Below, piece by piece: positions 50,684 to 62,130 of a DNA stretch of 64,000 nt. Each line of letters opens with the position of its first letter. The stretch's first letter is position 1. The translations under genes were made by a program, and so were the position numbers. The notes below the pieces were generated by a model. The model saw nothing but the letters and a program-made list of their open reading frames with translations. It was not told the origin of the DNA and made no database searches. The stretch is taken from the NCBI RefSeq assembly GCF_018688315.1, contig NZ_CP061315.1:930001-994000 (forward strand), written 5' to 3'. The stretch comes from Polynucleobacter sp. AP-Kolm-20A-A1. Lineage in GTDB: Bacteria > Pseudomonadota > Gammaproteobacteria > Burkholderiales > Burkholderiaceae.

Positions 50684-52027
50684 CTATGCCGTTGGCACTA
50701 AGTCAGCAATACTCTTGGCTGCGCTCATTGCCATAGCACCATCTTTCGTCTCTACCATGACGCGAAGTAACGGCTCAGTCCCTGAGGCGCGAATTAACAC
50801 CCTACCGATATCTTTGAGCTTATTCTCAACCAAAGAAATTTGTTCTTTGAGCGCCTCATCAGACTTCCAGTCGTATCCAGGCTTAAATCTTACATTTAGT
50901 AGCACTTGTGGAAATATGCTGACTGCATCCAAGAGCTGCGCAAGACTCTTATTAGATTGGCTCATCACAGTTAAGACCTGCAGTGCTGCGATGGTGCCGT
51001 CACCTGTGGAATGGCGATCCAAGCAAAGTAAATGACCAGAGCCTTCTCCGCCGACATGCCAGCCATTCTTTTTGAGAAGCTCTAAAACATAGCGATCGCC
51101 AACATTGGCACGCTCAAATCCAATGCCGAGCTCTTTAATGGCGTTTTCAACAGCCAGATTGGTCATCAATGTACCAACAACACCGCCAACCTTGTCGCCA
51201 CGGTCAACACGATCTTTTGCCAACACATAAAGCAACTCATCGCCATTAAACAATCTGCCGGATGCATCAACCATTTGCAAGCGATCAGCATCTCCATCTA
51301 AGGCTATTCCTATATCTGCTTTTACTTCCTGAACTTTTGCAATCAAAGTCGCAGGTGCTGTGGCGCCACAGCCATCATTAATATTACGGCCGTCTGGATG
51401 AACGCCTATAGAAATTACCTCGGCACCTAATTCATGGAAAACATGTGGTGCAGTATGGTAGGCAGCGCCGTTAGCGCAATCAACCACGATCTTCAATCCC
51501 TTTAGATTTAGATGGCCAGGTACAGTTGATTTACAGAACTCAATATATCTACCTGCTGCATCATCTAAGCGAAAAGCTTTACCCAAATCTTTAGAACTTA
51601 CGCAGCCGATTGGACTTTCTAGTTCTTTTTCAATAGCGAACTCAAAATCATCTGAAAATTTATCCCCTTCTGCAGAGAAAAATTTAATACCGTTATCTTG
51701 ATAAGGATTGTGAGAGGCAGAAATTACCAATCCCGCAGACAAGCGTAAGGCTCTCGTGAGATAGGCAACTCCGGGCGTTGGTATAGGACCGCAAAGCATC
51801 ACGTCGACGCCTGCAGCTGCAAAGCCCGCCTCCAATGCTGCTTCTAACAAATATCCTGATACGCGGGTATCTTTGCCGATCAAAACCTTGCAACGTTGGC
51901 CTGGCTTTGTATTGCGTGCTAATACCTTGCCAGCCGCATAACCCAAGCGAGTCATAAATTCTGGAACGATAGGAAATTGCCCCACCTCCCCTCGGATTCC
52001 GTCAGTGCCAAAGTATTGTTTTTTCAT
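50684..52027 (-). CDS. glmM: Phosphoglucosamine mutase
   Basis: A 447-residue alpha-D-phosphohexomutase making glucosamine-1-phosphate for UDP-GlcNAc, hence peptidoglycan and [11 protein letters not shown] opens the protein. The phosphoserine is Ser105 in [12 protein letters not shown]; the metal loop is DGDADR and the sugar loop is GGEGSGH. It follows folP in the conserved ftsH-folP-glmM order. A TATAAT box just upstream suggests a second, internal promoter. Confidence 0.97.
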   Translation of the reverse strand: MKKQYFGTDGIRGEVGQFPIVPEFMTRLGYAAGKVLARNTKPGQRCKVLIGKDTRVSGYLLEAALEAGFAAAGVDVMLCGPIPTPGVAYLTRALRLSAGLVISASHNPYQDNGIKFFSAEGDKFSDDFEFAIEKELESPIGCVSSKDLGKAFRLDDAAGRYIEFCKSTVPGHLNLKGLKIVVDCANGAAYHTAPHVFHELGAEVISIGVHPDGRNINDGCGATAPATLIAKVQEVKADIGIALDGDADRLQMVDASGRLFNGDELLYVLAKDRVDRGDKVGGVVGTLMTNLAVENAIKELGIGFERANVGDRYVLELLKKNGWHVGGEGSGHLLCLDRHSTGDGTIAALQVLTVMSQSNKSLAQLLDAVSIFPQVLLNVRFKPGYDWKSDEALKEQISLVENKLKDIGRVLIRASGTEPLLRVMVETKDGAMAMSAAKSIADLVPTA

Positions 52028-52040
52028 GGGATTAATTATA
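52028..52040 (-). promoter_or_regulatory. Putative internal glmM -10 box, leaderless-type spacing
   Basis: TATAAT on the minus strand (52035-52040) ends seven bases before the glmM ATG. It lies in the 17-base gap after folP, so glmM may be transcribed separately as well as from the ftsH unit. Confidence 0.45.
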
Positions 52041-52044
52041 AAAC

Positions 52045-52920
52045 TTAGGCCGACTTATCTTCATTAACGGCCTCCCATAGCTTGAGAGCATCAACTGTCT
52101 CAGCTACATCGTGAACCCGCACAATAGTAGCTCCACGATCTGCCGCCATAATGGCCGCAGCTACGCTAGGGGCCACACGATCATTGGTGTCCTTGCCGGT
52201 TATTTTGCCAATCATGGATTTGCGAGAGATGCCAGCCAATACAGGAAAGCCCAATGATGAAAATTCAGCAAAATTAGCCAACATATTGAGGTTGTGCTCC
52301 AAGCTCTTACCAAAACCAAAGCCTGGATCTATAGCAATGCGATCTTTTGTAATACCAGAAGAAATCAAGAGATCAGCCCGATCCTTTAGAAACTGTTTTA
52401 CTTCAGCAATCACATTGATGTATTCGGGATTAAATTGCATCGTGAGAGGATCGCGTTGCATATGCATCAATACAATGCCGCAACTTTGGCTTTCCAGTAC
52501 TGCGTCTACAGCTCCAGTTTGTCTAAGCGCCCAAATGTCATTGACGCAATCAACACCAGCTTTTAGGGCTTGGCGCATTGTTTCGGCTTTATAAGTATCT
52601 ATAGAAAGTGGAACGCCACAATCTTTTAAAGCCTCAATCACTGGTAACACTCGATCAAGCTCTTCTTGAAGTGAAACCGGTTCGGCACCAGGTCTTGTGG
52701 ATTCGCCGCCAATGTCAATAAGATCGACTCCATTGGCAATCATTAACTCCGCATGATGAACGGCATCTTTTGCAGTTCGATATTGGCCGCCATCTGAAAA
52801 TGAATCTGGTGTGGCATTCAGGATGCCCATAACAACTGGACGACTACGTTTGGAAAAGTCAAAAAGAAAACGCCCACAACGCCATGTCGTGGGCATATCT
52901 TTCATACCTTGCTTAAGCAT
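52045..52920 (-). CDS. folP: Dihydropteroate synthase
   Basis: A 291-residue TIM-barrel enzyme joining p-aminobenzoate to the pterin in folate synthesis; the target of sulfonamides. The signatures are [16 protein letters not shown] and [17 protein letters not shown], with the KxxR-type loop near ISRKSMIGK. It is between ftsH and glmM, the usual order. I use the ATG at 52920; other in-frame starts lie a few codons on either side. Confidence 0.96.
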   Translation of the reverse strand: MLKQGMKDMPTTWRCGRFLFDFSKRSRPVVMGILNATPDSFSDGGQYRTAKDAVHHAELMIANGVDLIDIGGESTRPGAEPVSLQEELDRVLPVIEALKDCGVPLSIDTYKAETMRQALKAGVDCVNDIWALRQTGAVDAVLESQSCGIVLMHMQRDPLTMQFNPEYINVIAEVKQFLKDRADLLISSGITKDRIAIDPGFGFGKSLEHNLNMLANFAEFSSLGFPVLAGISRKSMIGKITGKDTNDRVAPSVAAAIMAADRGATIVRVHDVAETVDALKLWEAVNEDKSA

Positions 52921-52945
52921 CAATTACTAAGCTTGGTAATAAAAC

Positions 52946-54826
52946 TTAGGCAGTCGCAGGCGCGCTACCGGCAGCAGGACCAGGCGCTCCGCCAGCAGAG
53001 TTTCCAAACTGGGTAGCCGGTGGAGGCAGAGGTGCACGTGGTGGTCGACCTTCCATGATGTCATTTATCTGCTCCGCATCAATGGTCTCCCATTCGAGCA
53101 AAGCGGCAACCATTGCCTCAACCTTGTCGCGGTTTTGCTCCAAGATCGAACGCGCCAATGCGTATTGACTATCAATTAAGGTACGAATTTCTGCATCAAC
53201 TTTTTGCTGAGTTAATTCAGAAACAGTTTTGGTGCTATTGCGACCAAAGATGCTTTCTGATTCGGTATCAACATAGACCATCGTACCTAAGCTATCACTC
53301 ATGCCGTAACGCGTCACCATATCACGCGCCATTTTTGTAGCTCGCTCAAAATCATTTGAAGCGCCAGTACTCATGCTGTTGAGAAAAACTTCTTCAGCTG
53401 CACGGCCACCAAACAAAATAGCCAATTCTTCTAGCATGCGATCTTTGTAAAGATTGACGCGATCAAACTCTGGTAATTGCCATGTCACACCCAAAGCCAT
53501 GCCACGCGGCATGATGGTGACCTTATGAACAGGATCGGCCTTCGGAAGAACCTTAGCAACAACCGCATGTCCAGACTCGTGATAAGCCGTATTGCGACGC
53601 TCTTCTTCACGCATGACTGCAGACTTACGCTCAGGACCCATATAGATCTTGTCTTTAGCGTCCTCAAAGTCTTTCATGTCAACTGAGCGCTTATTGCGAC
53701 GAGCAGCAAACAAAGCAGCTTCGTTCACTAAATTTGCTAAGTCAGCACCAGAAAATCCAGGAGTGCCACGAGCCAAAACTGCAGCATTCACATCTGGGTC
53801 GATAGGAACTTTACGCATATGAACTTGCAAAATCTGTTCACGGCCACGAATGTCAGGCAAACCTACGTGCACCTGACGATCAAATCGTCCAGGGCGTAAT
53901 AAGGCCTTATCCAAAACATCAGAACGGTTGGTTGCCGCAACAACGATTACACCGCTATTGCTTTCGAAGCCATCCATCTCAACGAGCATTTGATTGAGTG
54001 TTTGCTCGCGTTCGTCATTGCCACCGCCCATACCAGCACCGCGATGACGTCCAACGGCATCAATCTCGTCAATAAAGATAATGCAAGGAGAATTCTTCTT
54101 GGCATTTTCGAACATATCACGCACGCGTGATGCGCCAACGCCAACAAACATTTCTACGAAATCTGAACCTGAAATTGAAAAGAATGGAACCTTGGCTTCG
54201 CCTGCAATGGCACGTGCCAAAAGAGTCTTACCAGTACCTGGAGGGCCTACAAGCAATACGCCGTGCGGAATACGGCCACCCAGTTTTTGAAACTTCTGCG
54301 GGTCTTTAAGGAAATCCACTAATTCAAAGACCTCTTCCTTTGCCTCGTCACATCCAGCAACGTCAGCAAAAGTTACGGTGTTGCTATTTTCATCAATCAG
54401 ACGCGCTTTGGATTTACCAAAGGAGAAAGCTCCGCCTTTGCCGCCACCTTGCATTTGGCGCATCATGAAAAACCAGAAGCCAATAATCAATAAAGTTGGG
54501 CCAAGATAGTACAAAGCTGATACCAACATATTTGGTTCATCATCTGCTTTGCCGGTTACTTGGACGCCATACTTCATGAGATCGCCAACCATCCAGATAT
54601 CGCCCGGAGAAATAATGGAATATTTATTGCCATCAGCAGGCGTCACTTGCAATGTGCGACCTTGCACATCAACGCGCTTTACTTTTCCTGCTTTCGCATC
54701 ATCCATGAATTGGGAATACGTGACTTGATTCTGGTCCTTGGGCTTATCAAACTGCTTAAACACAGTAAAAAGCACCAAGCCCACAATGAGCCATACACCG
54801 ATTTTTTGGAACATATTGCTGTTCAA
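52946..54826 (-). CDS. ftsH: ATP-dependent zinc metalloprotease FtsH
   Basis: A 626-residue membrane-anchored AAA+ protease. Membrane helices are at about 8-24 and 103-121 around a periplasmic loop. Walker A is GPPGTGKT (194-201), Walker B is [15 protein letters not shown], and the zinc site is HESGH (about 419). The tail is Pro/Ala-rich. The start codon is TTG: the resulting MNSNMF opening agrees with related FtsH proteins, and AAGGA lies upstream. The ftsH-folP-glmM order is conserved; rlmE lies upstream of it on the same strand. Confidence 0.97.
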   Translation of the reverse strand: MNSNMFQKIGVWLIVGLVLFTVFKQFDKPKDQNQVTYSQFMDDAKAGKVKRVDVQGRTLQVTPADGNKYSIISPGDIWMVGDLMKYGVQVTGKADDEPNMLVSALYYLGPTLLIIGFWFFMMRQMQGGGKGGAFSFGKSKARLIDENSNTVTFADVAGCDEAKEEVFELVDFLKDPQKFQKLGGRIPHGVLLVGPPGTGKTLLARAIAGEAKVPFFSISGSDFVEMFVGVGASRVRDMFENAKKNSPCIIFIDEIDAVGRHRGAGMGGGNDEREQTLNQMLVEMDGFESNSGVIVVAATNRSDVLDKALLRPGRFDRQVHVGLPDIRGREQILQVHMRKVPIDPDVNAAVLARGTPGFSGADLANLVNEAALFAARRNKRSVDMKDFEDAKDKIYMGPERKSAVMREEERRNTAYHESGHAVVAKVLPKADPVHKVTIMPRGMALGVTWQLPEFDRVNLYKDRMLEELAILFGGRAAEEVFLNSMSTGASNDFERATKMARDMVTRYGMSDSLGTMVYVDTESESIFGRNSTKTVSELTQQKVDAEIRTLIDSQYALARSILEQNRDKVEAMVAALLEWETIDAEQINDIMEGRPPRAPLPPPATQFGNSAGGAPGPAAGSAPATA

Positions 54827-54921
54827 AATGAGTCCTTTTCTGGATTAACCCAGGAGTTAAAGCGAATCGCTACCTATGTATTTGATTCTACTACCACCCT
54901 TTTTCAAGGGCTAATGGGATA

Positions 54922-54953
54922 TTTATTTAATAAAACCCTATAAATTAAGGGTT
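54922..54953 (-). terminator. Weak hairpin after rlmE
   Basis: On the minus strand AACCCT pairs with AGGGTT across an eight-base loop, followed by TTTTATTAAATAAAT. It lies 18 bases after the rlmE stop and before ftsH, so it may reduce read-through rather than block it. Confidence 0.4.
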
Positions 54954-54971
54954 ATTGAGGCGGTAGAGAGC

Positions 54972-55646
54972 TTATTTTGGCGGCTTTAGATTTCTGCCCA
55001 ATAAGAATATCTCTGATGAACGAGCCCTGGAGGCCTTGGGCTTTCTGGAAGCGACTATCTTAAAAACCTTTTTGAAGGACTCAACAATCTGGCTATAACC
55101 ACTACCATTGAAGCACTTAATCAGCAATGCACCCTCTGGTTTTAGATGGGCAACCGCAAAATCTAGCGCGATTTCCGCTAAAAAGGCCATTCTGGCTGCA
55201 TCTGCCACACCCACTCCAGAAAGATTAGGAGCCATGTCAGATAGCACCAAATCTACTTTACCCTCTGCCTCCTTGGGCAATAGCGCCTCTAGAGCGGCAA
55301 GACCTTCATCCTCTCTAAAGTCCCCCTGAATAAAGCTCACATCTGCAATATCTTCCATTGGCAGAATATCAATCGCAATAATCTGTCCATCAGGCTTGCC
55401 AGATTCAATTTTGGGATTGCTTTTGCCAAGCTCGGTTAAGCGATTGCGAGCATATTGAGACCAGCTTCCTGGAGCGCTACCCAGATCCACAATGGTCATG
55501 CCCGCTTTAATGAGGTGATCCTGCTCGTCGATTTCACTGAGCTTGTAAACAGCTCGCGCGCGATAGCCCTCTTTCTGAGCCATCTTCACATAAGGATCCG
55601 TCAAATGATCCTGCAACCAACTTTTATTAAATTTATTCTTTGCCAC
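54972..55646 (-). CDS. rlmE: 23S rRNA (uridine-2'-O)-methyltransferase RlmE/FtsJ
   Basis: A 224-residue SAM-dependent enzyme methylating the ribose of U2552 in 23S rRNA. The SAM loop is [12 protein letters not shown] (54-65). [13 protein letters not shown] holds one catalytic lysine, [13 protein letters not shown] the Asp, and LIKCFNGSG the second lysine; [11 protein letters not shown] near the end has the Glu. The start is GTG. It lies upstream of ftsH and is divergent from yhbY, a usual neighbour. Confidence 0.96.
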   Translation of the reverse strand: MAKNKFNKSWLQDHLTDPYVKMAQKEGYRARAVYKLSEIDEQDHLIKAGMTIVDLGSAPGSWSQYARNRLTELGKSNPKIESGKPDGQIIAIDILPMEDIADVSFIQGDFREDEGLAALEALLPKEAEGKVDLVLSDMAPNLSGVGVADAARMAFLAEIALDFAVAHLKPEGALLIKCFNGSGYSQIVESFKKVFKIVASRKPKASRARSSEIFLLGRNLKPPK

Positions 55647-55772
55647 AACTTACCCACTTTCGAGTTCCATTTTCCTGGTTTCCGCCCTCTAAAGCAAAAG
55701 GAATTGAGAAAAATACCGTCAAATTCGACCGAATAGACTGATTTTGACAACGAATGCTCTATCATCGAGCCC

Positions 55773-56399
55773 ATGACTGCACTCATTCTTACCCCCGCAC
55801 AACGTAAATCCCTTAAAGCCGATGCTCATGACTTAAGTCCTGTAGTGATGGTTGGTGGAGATGGTTTAACGCCTGCCGTAATCAAAGAAGCTAAATTGGC
55901 TATTAATCACCATGGATTAATTAAGATCCGTGTTTTTGGTGATGATCGTGAGGCTCGCGTCGCTATCTATGAAGAACTCTGCGACAAGCTAGATGCAGCG
56001 CCTGTTCAGCATATTGGTAAGTTGCTCGTTCTCTGGAAGCCAAAAGATGTAGTTGATGAAGCATTTAGCAATCTTGGTCGCTCCAGCAAGCAAACTAAGA
56101 AGACATTGCAAGCTCCGCGCACAAAACGACAACCTAATCGCACTGCGACAAAAACGGGTGTTCGTACCAGCACCTCAGAAAGATCCGATCGACGTTCTGC
56201 ATCTAATGCTTCACCATTTGCGCGTGCCGCAGCAGTTAAATCTTCAACACCTAAGAAACGTGTTTTACGTTCAGAGGCTGCAGAGTCAAAAATTGGCTGG
56301 TCATCTCCTGGCTATAGAAAAGCAGTAGCTGCTCCGGCGCCAATCAAAAAACGTAAAGTTAGAATGAGCAGCACCAAGAAGAAATCATTGGGCTCTTAA
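55773..56399 (+). CDS. yhbY: YhbY-type CRM RNA-binding protein with long basic tail
   Basis: A 208-residue protein. Residues about 5-97 form the CRS1-YhbY (CRM) domain that binds pre-50S ribosomes, with QRKSLKADAHDLSPVVMVGGDGLTPAVIKEA. E. coli YhbY is only about 97 residues. Here a further 108 residues (101-208) are low-complexity and rich in Lys, Arg, Ser, Thr and Ala, ending in a KKRKVRMSSTKKKS-like stretch. It probably adds nonspecific RNA or ribosome contact. It is divergent from rlmE, also a ribosome-assembly gene, and ends at a terminator. Confidence 0.92.
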   Translation: MTALILTPAQRKSLKADAHDLSPVVMVGGDGLTPAVIKEAKLAINHHGLIKIRVFGDDREARVAIYEELCDKLDAAPVQHIGKLLVLWKPKDVVDEAFSNLGRSSKQTKKTLQAPRTKRQPNRTATKTGVRTSTSERSDRRSASNASPFARAAAVKSSTPKKRVLRSEAAESKIGWSSPGYRKAVAAPAPIKKRKVRMSSTKKKSLGS

Positions 56400-56418
56400 G
56401 CAGAATAGCAAACAAAGG

Positions 56419-56441
56419 AACGCCGCTAGTCGGCGTTTTTT
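56419..56441 (+). terminator. Terminator of yhbY
   Basis: A stem AACGCCG/CGGCGTT with loop CTAGT is followed by a T run, 19 bases after the yhbY stop. It overlaps the 3' end of the convergent DUF4149 gene. Confidence 0.9.
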
Positions 56442-56899
56442 GTTGCCCGCCAAACCAGAGTGAGCCCAAGTAAAGCTTGAATCATAAATAAGATGCTGGA
56501 TGTGCCATGGAGGCGGCCAAACAAAGATGCATGCGTAGATTCTCGCACTGACAGGCCCAAGTAAAGAGCTTGATCCCGTAGTGAATTCATCCAGGGAATG
56601 ATGATAAAAGCAGCGCCAATAGTGCATGCCAACATGCCAAGTAAAATCCAGCGTGTAATGCGGTGGGAGTGTAAATTTTCTCTAACGAGGTAGTTTGCCA
56701 TCACCATCAAAATGACACTCATCACAACGCCTGTATAAGCAGTAAGCTCAAAAAGTCTTGCTGCAACCATACCAGCGACCTGTCTGTCGCCAAGCGATGA
56801 GAACAGCACGGGCACCACTAGAAATCCTATTGTGATGAAGCTTCCAACCCAGAGTCCTGATAGAAGACTAAATAATCTCTGGGTACGTTCAATACGCAT
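56426..56899 (-). CDS. DUF4149 membrane protein
   Basis: A 157-residue protein with four predicted membrane helices (about 10-32, 50-70, 79-100, 132-150). The opening RLFSLLSGLWVGSFITIGFLVVPVLF resembles DUF4149. Its ATG overlaps the greA stop by one base, so it is translationally coupled to greA. This greA-DUF4149 link is seen in other betaproteobacteria. Function unknown. Confidence 0.82.
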   Translation of the reverse strand: MRIERTQRLFSLLSGLWVGSFITIGFLVVPVLFSSLGDRQVAGMVAARLFELTAYTGVVMSVILMVMANYLVRENLHSHRITRWILLGMLACTIGAAFIIIPWMNSLRDQALYLGLSVRESTHASLFGRLHGTSSILFMIQALLGLTLVWRATKNAD

Positions 56900-57375
56900 T
56901 AGACGTAACGTACCGCCAAGATTTCTACTTCGCGATTACCACCTGGAGCCTGAACGGCTACAACATCACCCTCTTCTTTGCTAATTAATGCGCGGGCAAT
57001 TGGGGAGCTAATCGAGATCTTGTTGAGAGCGATATCTGCCTCATCGTCACCAACGATTTGATAAGTAAGCTTGGTGCCGTCTTCAAGGTCTTCCAAGTCA
57101 ACAGTAGCGCCAAACACCACTCGTCCAGTCACATCAAGCGATGCAGGATCAATAATTTGGGCTGCAGAGAGCTTGCCTTCCAACTCTTGAATACGGCCCT
57201 CTATGAAACCCTGTTTTTCTTTAGCAGCGTCGTACTCAGCATTTTCAGAAAGATCGCCTTGAGCGCGAGCTTCAGAAATAGCGTTAATTACTGAAGGACG
57301 CTCTACATGCTTGAGGCGATGCAGCTCCTCCTTGAGGAGTTCTGCACCACGCTTGGTAATTGGAATTGTGCTCAT
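56899..57375 (-). CDS. greA: Transcription elongation factor GreA
   Basis: A 158-residue cleavage factor that rescues backtracked RNA polymerase. The N-terminal coiled coil has the acidic-tip region [22 protein letters not shown], and the C-terminal FKBP-like domain has [23 protein letters not shown]. It follows carB by 58 bases, as in many proteobacteria where carAB-greA are linked. Confidence 0.97.
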   Translation of the reverse strand: MSTIPITKRGAELLKEELHRLKHVERPSVINAISEARAQGDLSENAEYDAAKEKQGFIEGRIQELEGKLSAAQIIDPASLDVTGRVVFGATVDLEDLEDGTKLTYQIVGDDEADIALNKISISSPIARALISKEEGDVVAVQAPGGNREVEILAVRYV

Positions 57376-57433
57376 GCTACTAACCTAACTTAAATTCTTG
57401 CGCGAAATTACGCATCTAAAAATGAATTTTAGA

Positions 57434-60400
57434 TTAAATAAGTTCCCGATGTAAGTTTTGTAGTGAATAGACCTCAAGCGACTCTAGCTTGCCATTTTGC
57501 GAGGCAAGTAAGCCATCCATAACAGCCCTTGCCGCGCTAATTGTCGTGTAGTAAGTCACGCCATTAGCCTGAGCACTGGTACGAATTGATCTGGAGTCAG
57601 CAATAGCAGTCCGTGTTTCATCCACCGTAGTAAATACCAGCGAAATTTCCCCGTTCTTAATGAAATCCACAATATGCGGACGACCATCTTTTACTTTATT
57701 CACTACGCGAACCGGTAAACCAGCCGCTTCAATAGCTGCGGCCGTACCTTTGGTGGCAACCATAGGGAAGCCAAGCTGATGCAGTAGCTTTGCTACTTCG
57801 ATTGCCTTTGGTTTGTCGCTATCTTTAACGGTTAAAAGCACGGTACCGCTCTTAGGTAATTTAATGCCTGCACCTAATTGGGATTTAAATAAAGCTTCGC
57901 CAAATGTTTTGCCAACACCCATGACTTCACCAGTGGATCGCATTTCAGGTCCAAGAATTGGATCAATGCCTGGGAACTTATTAAATGGGAACACCGCTTC
58001 TTTAACAGAGAAGTATGGAGGTTTGACTTCTGACTTGATGCCCTGCTGCGCCAATGTTTGACCAACCATGCAGCGAGCAGCAATCTTGGCCAACTGCAGA
58101 CCGGTAGCTTTAGAAACAAATGGAACGGTACGAGATGCACGTGGGTTGACCTCAAGAACGTAGATTACGTCCTTGCCATCCACATTTTGAATGGCGAATT
58201 GAACGTTCATCAAACCAACTACGTTCAGGCCTTTAGCCATGGCAGCCGTTTGACGCTTAATCTCTTCAACTGTTGCATCGGATAATGAATATGGCGGCAA
58301 CGAACATGCTGAGTCGCCTGAGTGAACGCCTGCCTGTTCAATATGTTCCATCACGCCACCAATGAACACTTTTTCACCATCGCTAATGCAGTCAACGTCA
58401 CACTCAATAGCATCATTGAGGAAGCGATCCAAAAGAACTGGCGAATCATGGGAGACCTTTACAGCTTCACGCATATAACGCTCGAGATCGCGGCCATCAT
58501 GAACGATCTCCATAGCTCGACCACCCAAAACATAGGAAGGCCTTACTACTAGTGGGTAACCAATTTCTTCAGCGAGCTTGAGAGCCTCTTCTTCAGCGCG
58601 AGCCGTACGGTTAGGCGGTTGACGCAAACCAAGGTCTTGCAATAATTTTTGGAAGCGTTCGCGATCTTCTGCAGCGTCGATCATGTCAGGTGAAGTTCCG
58701 ATAATTGGAACGCCATTACGCTCAAGGTCTAAAGCCAATTTCAAAGGCGTTTGGCCGCCGTACTGAACAATCACACCCTTCGGCTTTTCTTTGGCAACAA
58801 TCTCCAGCACATCTTCTAAAGTGAGTGGCTCAAAGTACAAGCGATCAGAAGTATCGTAGTCAGTAGAAACCGTTTCAGGATTGCAATTGACCATGATGGT
58901 TTCATAGCCATCATCACGCATTGCTAAGGCAGCATGTACACAGCAGTAATCAAACTCAATACCTTGGCCAATACGATTGGGGCCGCCGCCCAGAACCATG
59001 ATCTTTTCTTTATTGGTCGGTTGCGATTCGCACTCACCATGCTCAGCTTCATAAGTTGAATACAGGTACGCAGTATTTGTTGAGAACTCAGCCGCACAGG
59101 TATCAACACGCTTATAAACAGGAACAACCTTAAGACGATGACGTGCGGCACGCACAGAAGCTGGGTCAATGCCGAGCAATTTAGCTAGGCGGCGATCTGA
59201 GAAGCCCTTTTGCTTAACAAAGCGTAACTCAGGAGCAGTCAGGCTATCAATTTTGCGCTGCTTAAGTTCCGACTCAATCGTAATCAGCTCTTCAATTTGC
59301 TCGAGGAACCAAGGATCCACTTTGGTTTCGGCATAAATCTCATCCAATCCCATGCCCATACGGAAGGCATCAGCGAGATACCAGATGCGATCTGGTCCTG
59401 GCTCGTTAATCTCATTAATGATGTCATCTAGATCCGTAGAAACTTCATCGAGACCGTCAACACCAACTTCCAGGCCACGAAGGGCTTTCTGGAAAGACTC
59501 TTGGAAAGTTCTACCAATCGCCATCACTTCACCAACGGACTTCATCTGTGTAGTTAAGCGTGAATCTGCCTGCGGGAATTTCTCAAATGCAAAGCGAGGA
59601 ATCTTCGTGACGACATAGTCAATTGAAGGTTCAAATGATGCAGGTGTTGCACCACCAGTAATGTCATTCTTTAATTCATCCAAGGTGTAACCCACTGCTA
59701 GCTTGGCCGCAATCTTCGCAATTGGGAAGCCAGTTGCCTTGGATGCCAGAGCTGATGAGCGTGAAACACGTGGATTCATTTCAATCACGATCATGCGGCC
59801 ATCAACTGGATTAATGGAGAACTGAACGTTAGAACCGCCGGTATCTACGCCGATCTCTCTAAGTACAGCAATCGATGCATTACGCATGATTTGATACTCT
59901 TTATCTGTCAAAGTCTGTGCAGGAGCCACGGTAATAGAGTCACCCGTATGCACACCCATTGGATCTAAGTTTTCAATAGAGCAAACGATGATGCAATTGT
60001 CATTGCGATCGCGTACCACTTCCATCTCAAACTCTTTCCAACCCAAGAGAGACTCTTCAATCAAGAGCTCGCGAGTTGGTGACAAATCTAGGCCGCGTTT
60101 ACAAATCTCTTCAAACTCTTCACGGTTGTATGCAATACCACCGCCTGATCCACCCATGGTGAATGAAGGGCGAATCACTACTGGGAAGCCTGAACTACCG
60201 GTTTCCTGCTGAATGCGCTGTTGCACCTCATGCGCCTCATCCATTGAGTGAGCAATGCCCGATTTAGCGGAGCCTAGACCAATTTTGGTCATCGCCTCTT
60301 TAAATTTCTGACGATCTTCAGCCTTATCAATTGCTTCTGGCGATGCGCCAATCAATTCACAGCCGTATTTCTCTAAAACACCATGACGATGGAGGTCCAG

Positions 60401-60697
60401 TGCGCAATTAAGCGCAGTTTGACCGCCCATGGTTGGCAAAATCGCATCCGGTTTTTCGGTAGCAATAATGCGCTCAACTACTTCCCAAGTAATTGGCTCG
60501 ATGTAAGTCACATCAGCCATTTCAGGATCAGTCATGATGGTTGCGGGATTGCTGTTCACCAAAATAACTTTGTAGCCTTCGTCACGCAAAGCTTTACAAG
60601 CTTGTGCGCCTGAGTAGTCAAACTCACAAGCCTGACCAATCACAATTGGGCCGGCACCAATAATTAAGATGCTCTTAATGTCGCTACGCTTAGGCAT
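57434..60697 (-). CDS. carB: Carbamoyl-phosphate synthase, large subunit
   Basis: A 1087-residue synthetase making carbamoyl phosphate for arginine and pyrimidines. Two homologous ATP-grasp halves are visible ([25 protein letters not shown] opening and [16 protein letters not shown] in the second), with the oligomerisation region between and the C-terminal allosteric MGS-like domain (about 945 on). Its ATG overlaps the carA stop by one base, allowing coupled translation. Confidence 0.98.
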   Translation of the reverse strand: MPKRSDIKSILIIGAGPIVIGQACEFDYSGAQACKALRDEGYKVILVNSNPATIMTDPEMADVTYIEPITWEVVERIIATEKPDAILPTMGGQTALNCALDLHRHGVLEKYGCELIGASPEAIDKAEDRQKFKEAMTKIGLGSAKSGIAHSMDEAHEVQQRIQQETGSSGFPVVIRPSFTMGGSGGGIAYNREEFEEICKRGLDLSPTRELLIEESLLGWKEFEMEVVRDRNDNCIIVCSIENLDPMGVHTGDSITVAPAQTLTDKEYQIMRNASIAVLREIGVDTGGSNVQFSINPVDGRMIVIEMNPRVSRSSALASKATGFPIAKIAAKLAVGYTLDELKNDITGGATPASFEPSIDYVVTKIPRFAFEKFPQADSRLTTQMKSVGEVMAIGRTFQESFQKALRGLEVGVDGLDEVSTDLDDIINEINEPGPDRIWYLADAFRMGMGLDEIYAETKVDPWFLEQIEELITIESELKQRKIDSLTAPELRFVKQKGFSDRRLAKLLGIDPASVRAARHRLKVVPVYKRVDTCAAEFSTNTAYLYSTYEAEHGECESQPTNKEKIMVLGGGPNRIGQGIEFDYCCVHAALAMRDDGYETIMVNCNPETVSTDYDTSDRLYFEPLTLEDVLEIVAKEKPKGVIVQYGGQTPLKLALDLERNGVPIIGTSPDMIDAAEDRERFQKLLQDLGLRQPPNRTARAEEEALKLAEEIGYPLVVRPSYVLGGRAMEIVHDGRDLERYMREAVKVSHDSPVLLDRFLNDAIECDVDCISDGEKVFIGGVMEHIEQAGVHSGDSACSLPPYSLSDATVEEIKRQTAAMAKGLNVVGLMNVQFAIQNVDGKDVIYVLEVNPRASRTVPFVSKATGLQLAKIAARCMVGQTLAQQGIKSEVKPPYFSVKEAVFPFNKFPGIDPILGPEMRSTGEVMGVGKTFGEALFKSQLGAGIKLPKSGTVLLTVKDSDKPKAIEVAKLLHQLGFPMVATKGTAAAIEAAGLPVRVVNKVKDGRPHIVDFIKNGEISLVFTTVDETRTAIADSRSIRTSAQANGVTYYTTISAARAVMDGLLASQNGKLESLEVYSLQNLHRELI

Positions 60698-61893
60698 TAT
60701 TTGCCCTCCTTCTTGCTGGCAGCATTCATGAGCTCCACAAAACGATCAAATAAATAGGCAATGTCATGAGGACCAGGTGAAGCCTCAGGATGTCCCTGGA
60801 AGCAGAGAGCCGGCCTGTCATTCCAAGCTAGGCCCTGTAAAGATCCATCGAATAAAGAAACGTGCGTTACACGAATATTGGCAGGCAAGGTATTAGCATC
60901 AACTGCAAAACCATGGTTTTGTGAAGTAATGGCTACGCGACCAGTATCCAAATCTTTTACAGGGTGATTAGCGCCGTGATGACCAAACTTCATCTTCAAA
61001 GTTTTTGCGCCAGCAGCCAGACCCATAATTTGGTGGCCCAAGCAGATGCCAAATGTTGGGACGCCCTTCTCAATAATTTCCTTGGCGGCAGCAATAGCGT
61101 AATCACAAGGACCAGGATCGCCAGGTCCATTTGAGAAAAATACGCCATCTGGATTCATGGCTAAAACTTCAGCTGCACTGGTTTGTGCAGGGACAACCGT
61201 TAGCTGGCAACCGCGCTCGGTAAGCATGCGCAAAATGTTGCGCTTTACACCAAAGTCATAAGCAACAACTTTTTTAACTGGTTTGCTGGCATCCAATGTT
61301 CTGTAAGCAGGCTTGCCGTTAGGGCCATGCAGATCCCATTCGCCCTCACGCCATTCATAAGATTTTTGGGTGGTAACAACCTTTGCAAGGTCTAATCCAG
61401 CCATTCCAGGAAAGGCCTTAGCAAGCTCTAAGGCCTTTTTACCCAAGGACTCATAGTCATCGCCAATTTTTCCGGCAACGATAGAGCCAGATTGAGCGCC
61501 CTTATCGCGCAATATTCTGGTGAGTTTGCGAGTATCAATACCAGCAATGCCTAAAACACCTGCTTTTGCGAGGTAATCATCTAGGGAGCCCTCGGAGCGG
61601 AAGTTAGATACGCGCTTTGGAAGATCTTTCACAACCAAGCCAGCAGCATGAATCTGATCAGACTCCGCATCCTGGGCATTTACGCCAACGTTACCGATAT
61701 GTGGGTAAGTCAATGTCACGATTTGGCGTGAATAACTAGGATCAGTAATGATCTCTTGGTATCCAGTCAATGCGGTATTGAAAACGACTTCGCCGGTAGT
61801 TTCGCCTGGGGCGCCAATACTAAATCCGGGAAATAAGGTGCCGTCGGCTAGAGCCAACACGGCGGGAGGAAAAGAAGGAAGCAAGGGTGACAA
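60697..61893 (-). CDS. carA: Carbamoyl-phosphate synthase, small subunit
   Basis: A 398-residue glutaminase supplying ammonia to CarB. The N-terminal CPSase domain begins near [13 protein letters not shown]. The class I glutaminase has nucleophile Cys in [13 protein letters not shown] and the PEASPGPHD His/Glu motif. No ATG or GTG exists at the start, so the initiation codon is TTG; the one at 61893 sits five bases after GGAG and is preferred over the TTG at 61884. It is first of carA-carB-greA-DUF4149. Confidence 0.97.
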   Translation of the reverse strand: MSPLLPSFPPAVLALADGTLFPGFSIGAPGETTGEVVFNTALTGYQEIITDPSYSRQIVTLTYPHIGNVGVNAQDAESDQIHAAGLVVKDLPKRVSNFRSEGSLDDYLAKAGVLGIAGIDTRKLTRILRDKGAQSGSIVAGKIGDDYESLGKKALELAKAFPGMAGLDLAKVVTTQKSYEWREGEWDLHGPNGKPAYRTLDASKPVKKVVAYDFGVKRNILRMLTERGCQLTVVPAQTSAAEVLAMNPDGVFFSNGPGDPGPCDYAIAAAKEIIEKGVPTFGICLGHQIMGLAAGAKTLKMKFGHHGANHPVKDLDTGRVAITSQNHGFAVDANTLPANIRVTHVSLFDGSLQGLAWNDRPALCFQGHPEASPGPHDIAYLFDRFVELMNAASKKEGK

Positions 61894-62015
61894 ACCATCT
61901 CCAGTCCCTGCTCCATCCGACGCTCAAAACCCTCAAAAAGACTAACCCGAGGATGTTTTTGCGGGAGGTGAGTGTCTTTAAGCGCTAGGGTATTTAATTA
62001 GTTTCGAACCTTGCA

Positions 62016-62024
62016 ATCATACCA
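62016..62024 (-). promoter_or_regulatory. Putative carA extended -10 promoter
   Basis: TGG followed by TATGAT on the minus strand forms an extended -10. Transcription would start near 62009, leaving a leader of about 115 bases before the TTG start. That is long enough for regulation by pyrimidines or arginine, but I see no clear attenuator or operator in 61894-62010. Confidence 0.4.
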
Positions 62025-62073
62025 TTTTTGCTCGTAAACCCTTGAATACCAAGCCAAATGGGGCTTTGAAAGC

Positions 62074-62110
62074 AAAAAGCTCCCCCAGCCACAAAGCTAG
62101 GAGAGCCTTT
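62074..62110 (-). terminator. Terminator of prpE
   Basis: An 11-bp stem (62079-62089 with 62096-62106, two G-U pairs) and six-base loop are followed on the minus strand by TTTTTG. It lies about 25 bases after the prpE stop. Confidence 0.85.
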
Positions 62111-62130
62111 TGGCCAAAATTACCGGTTTT

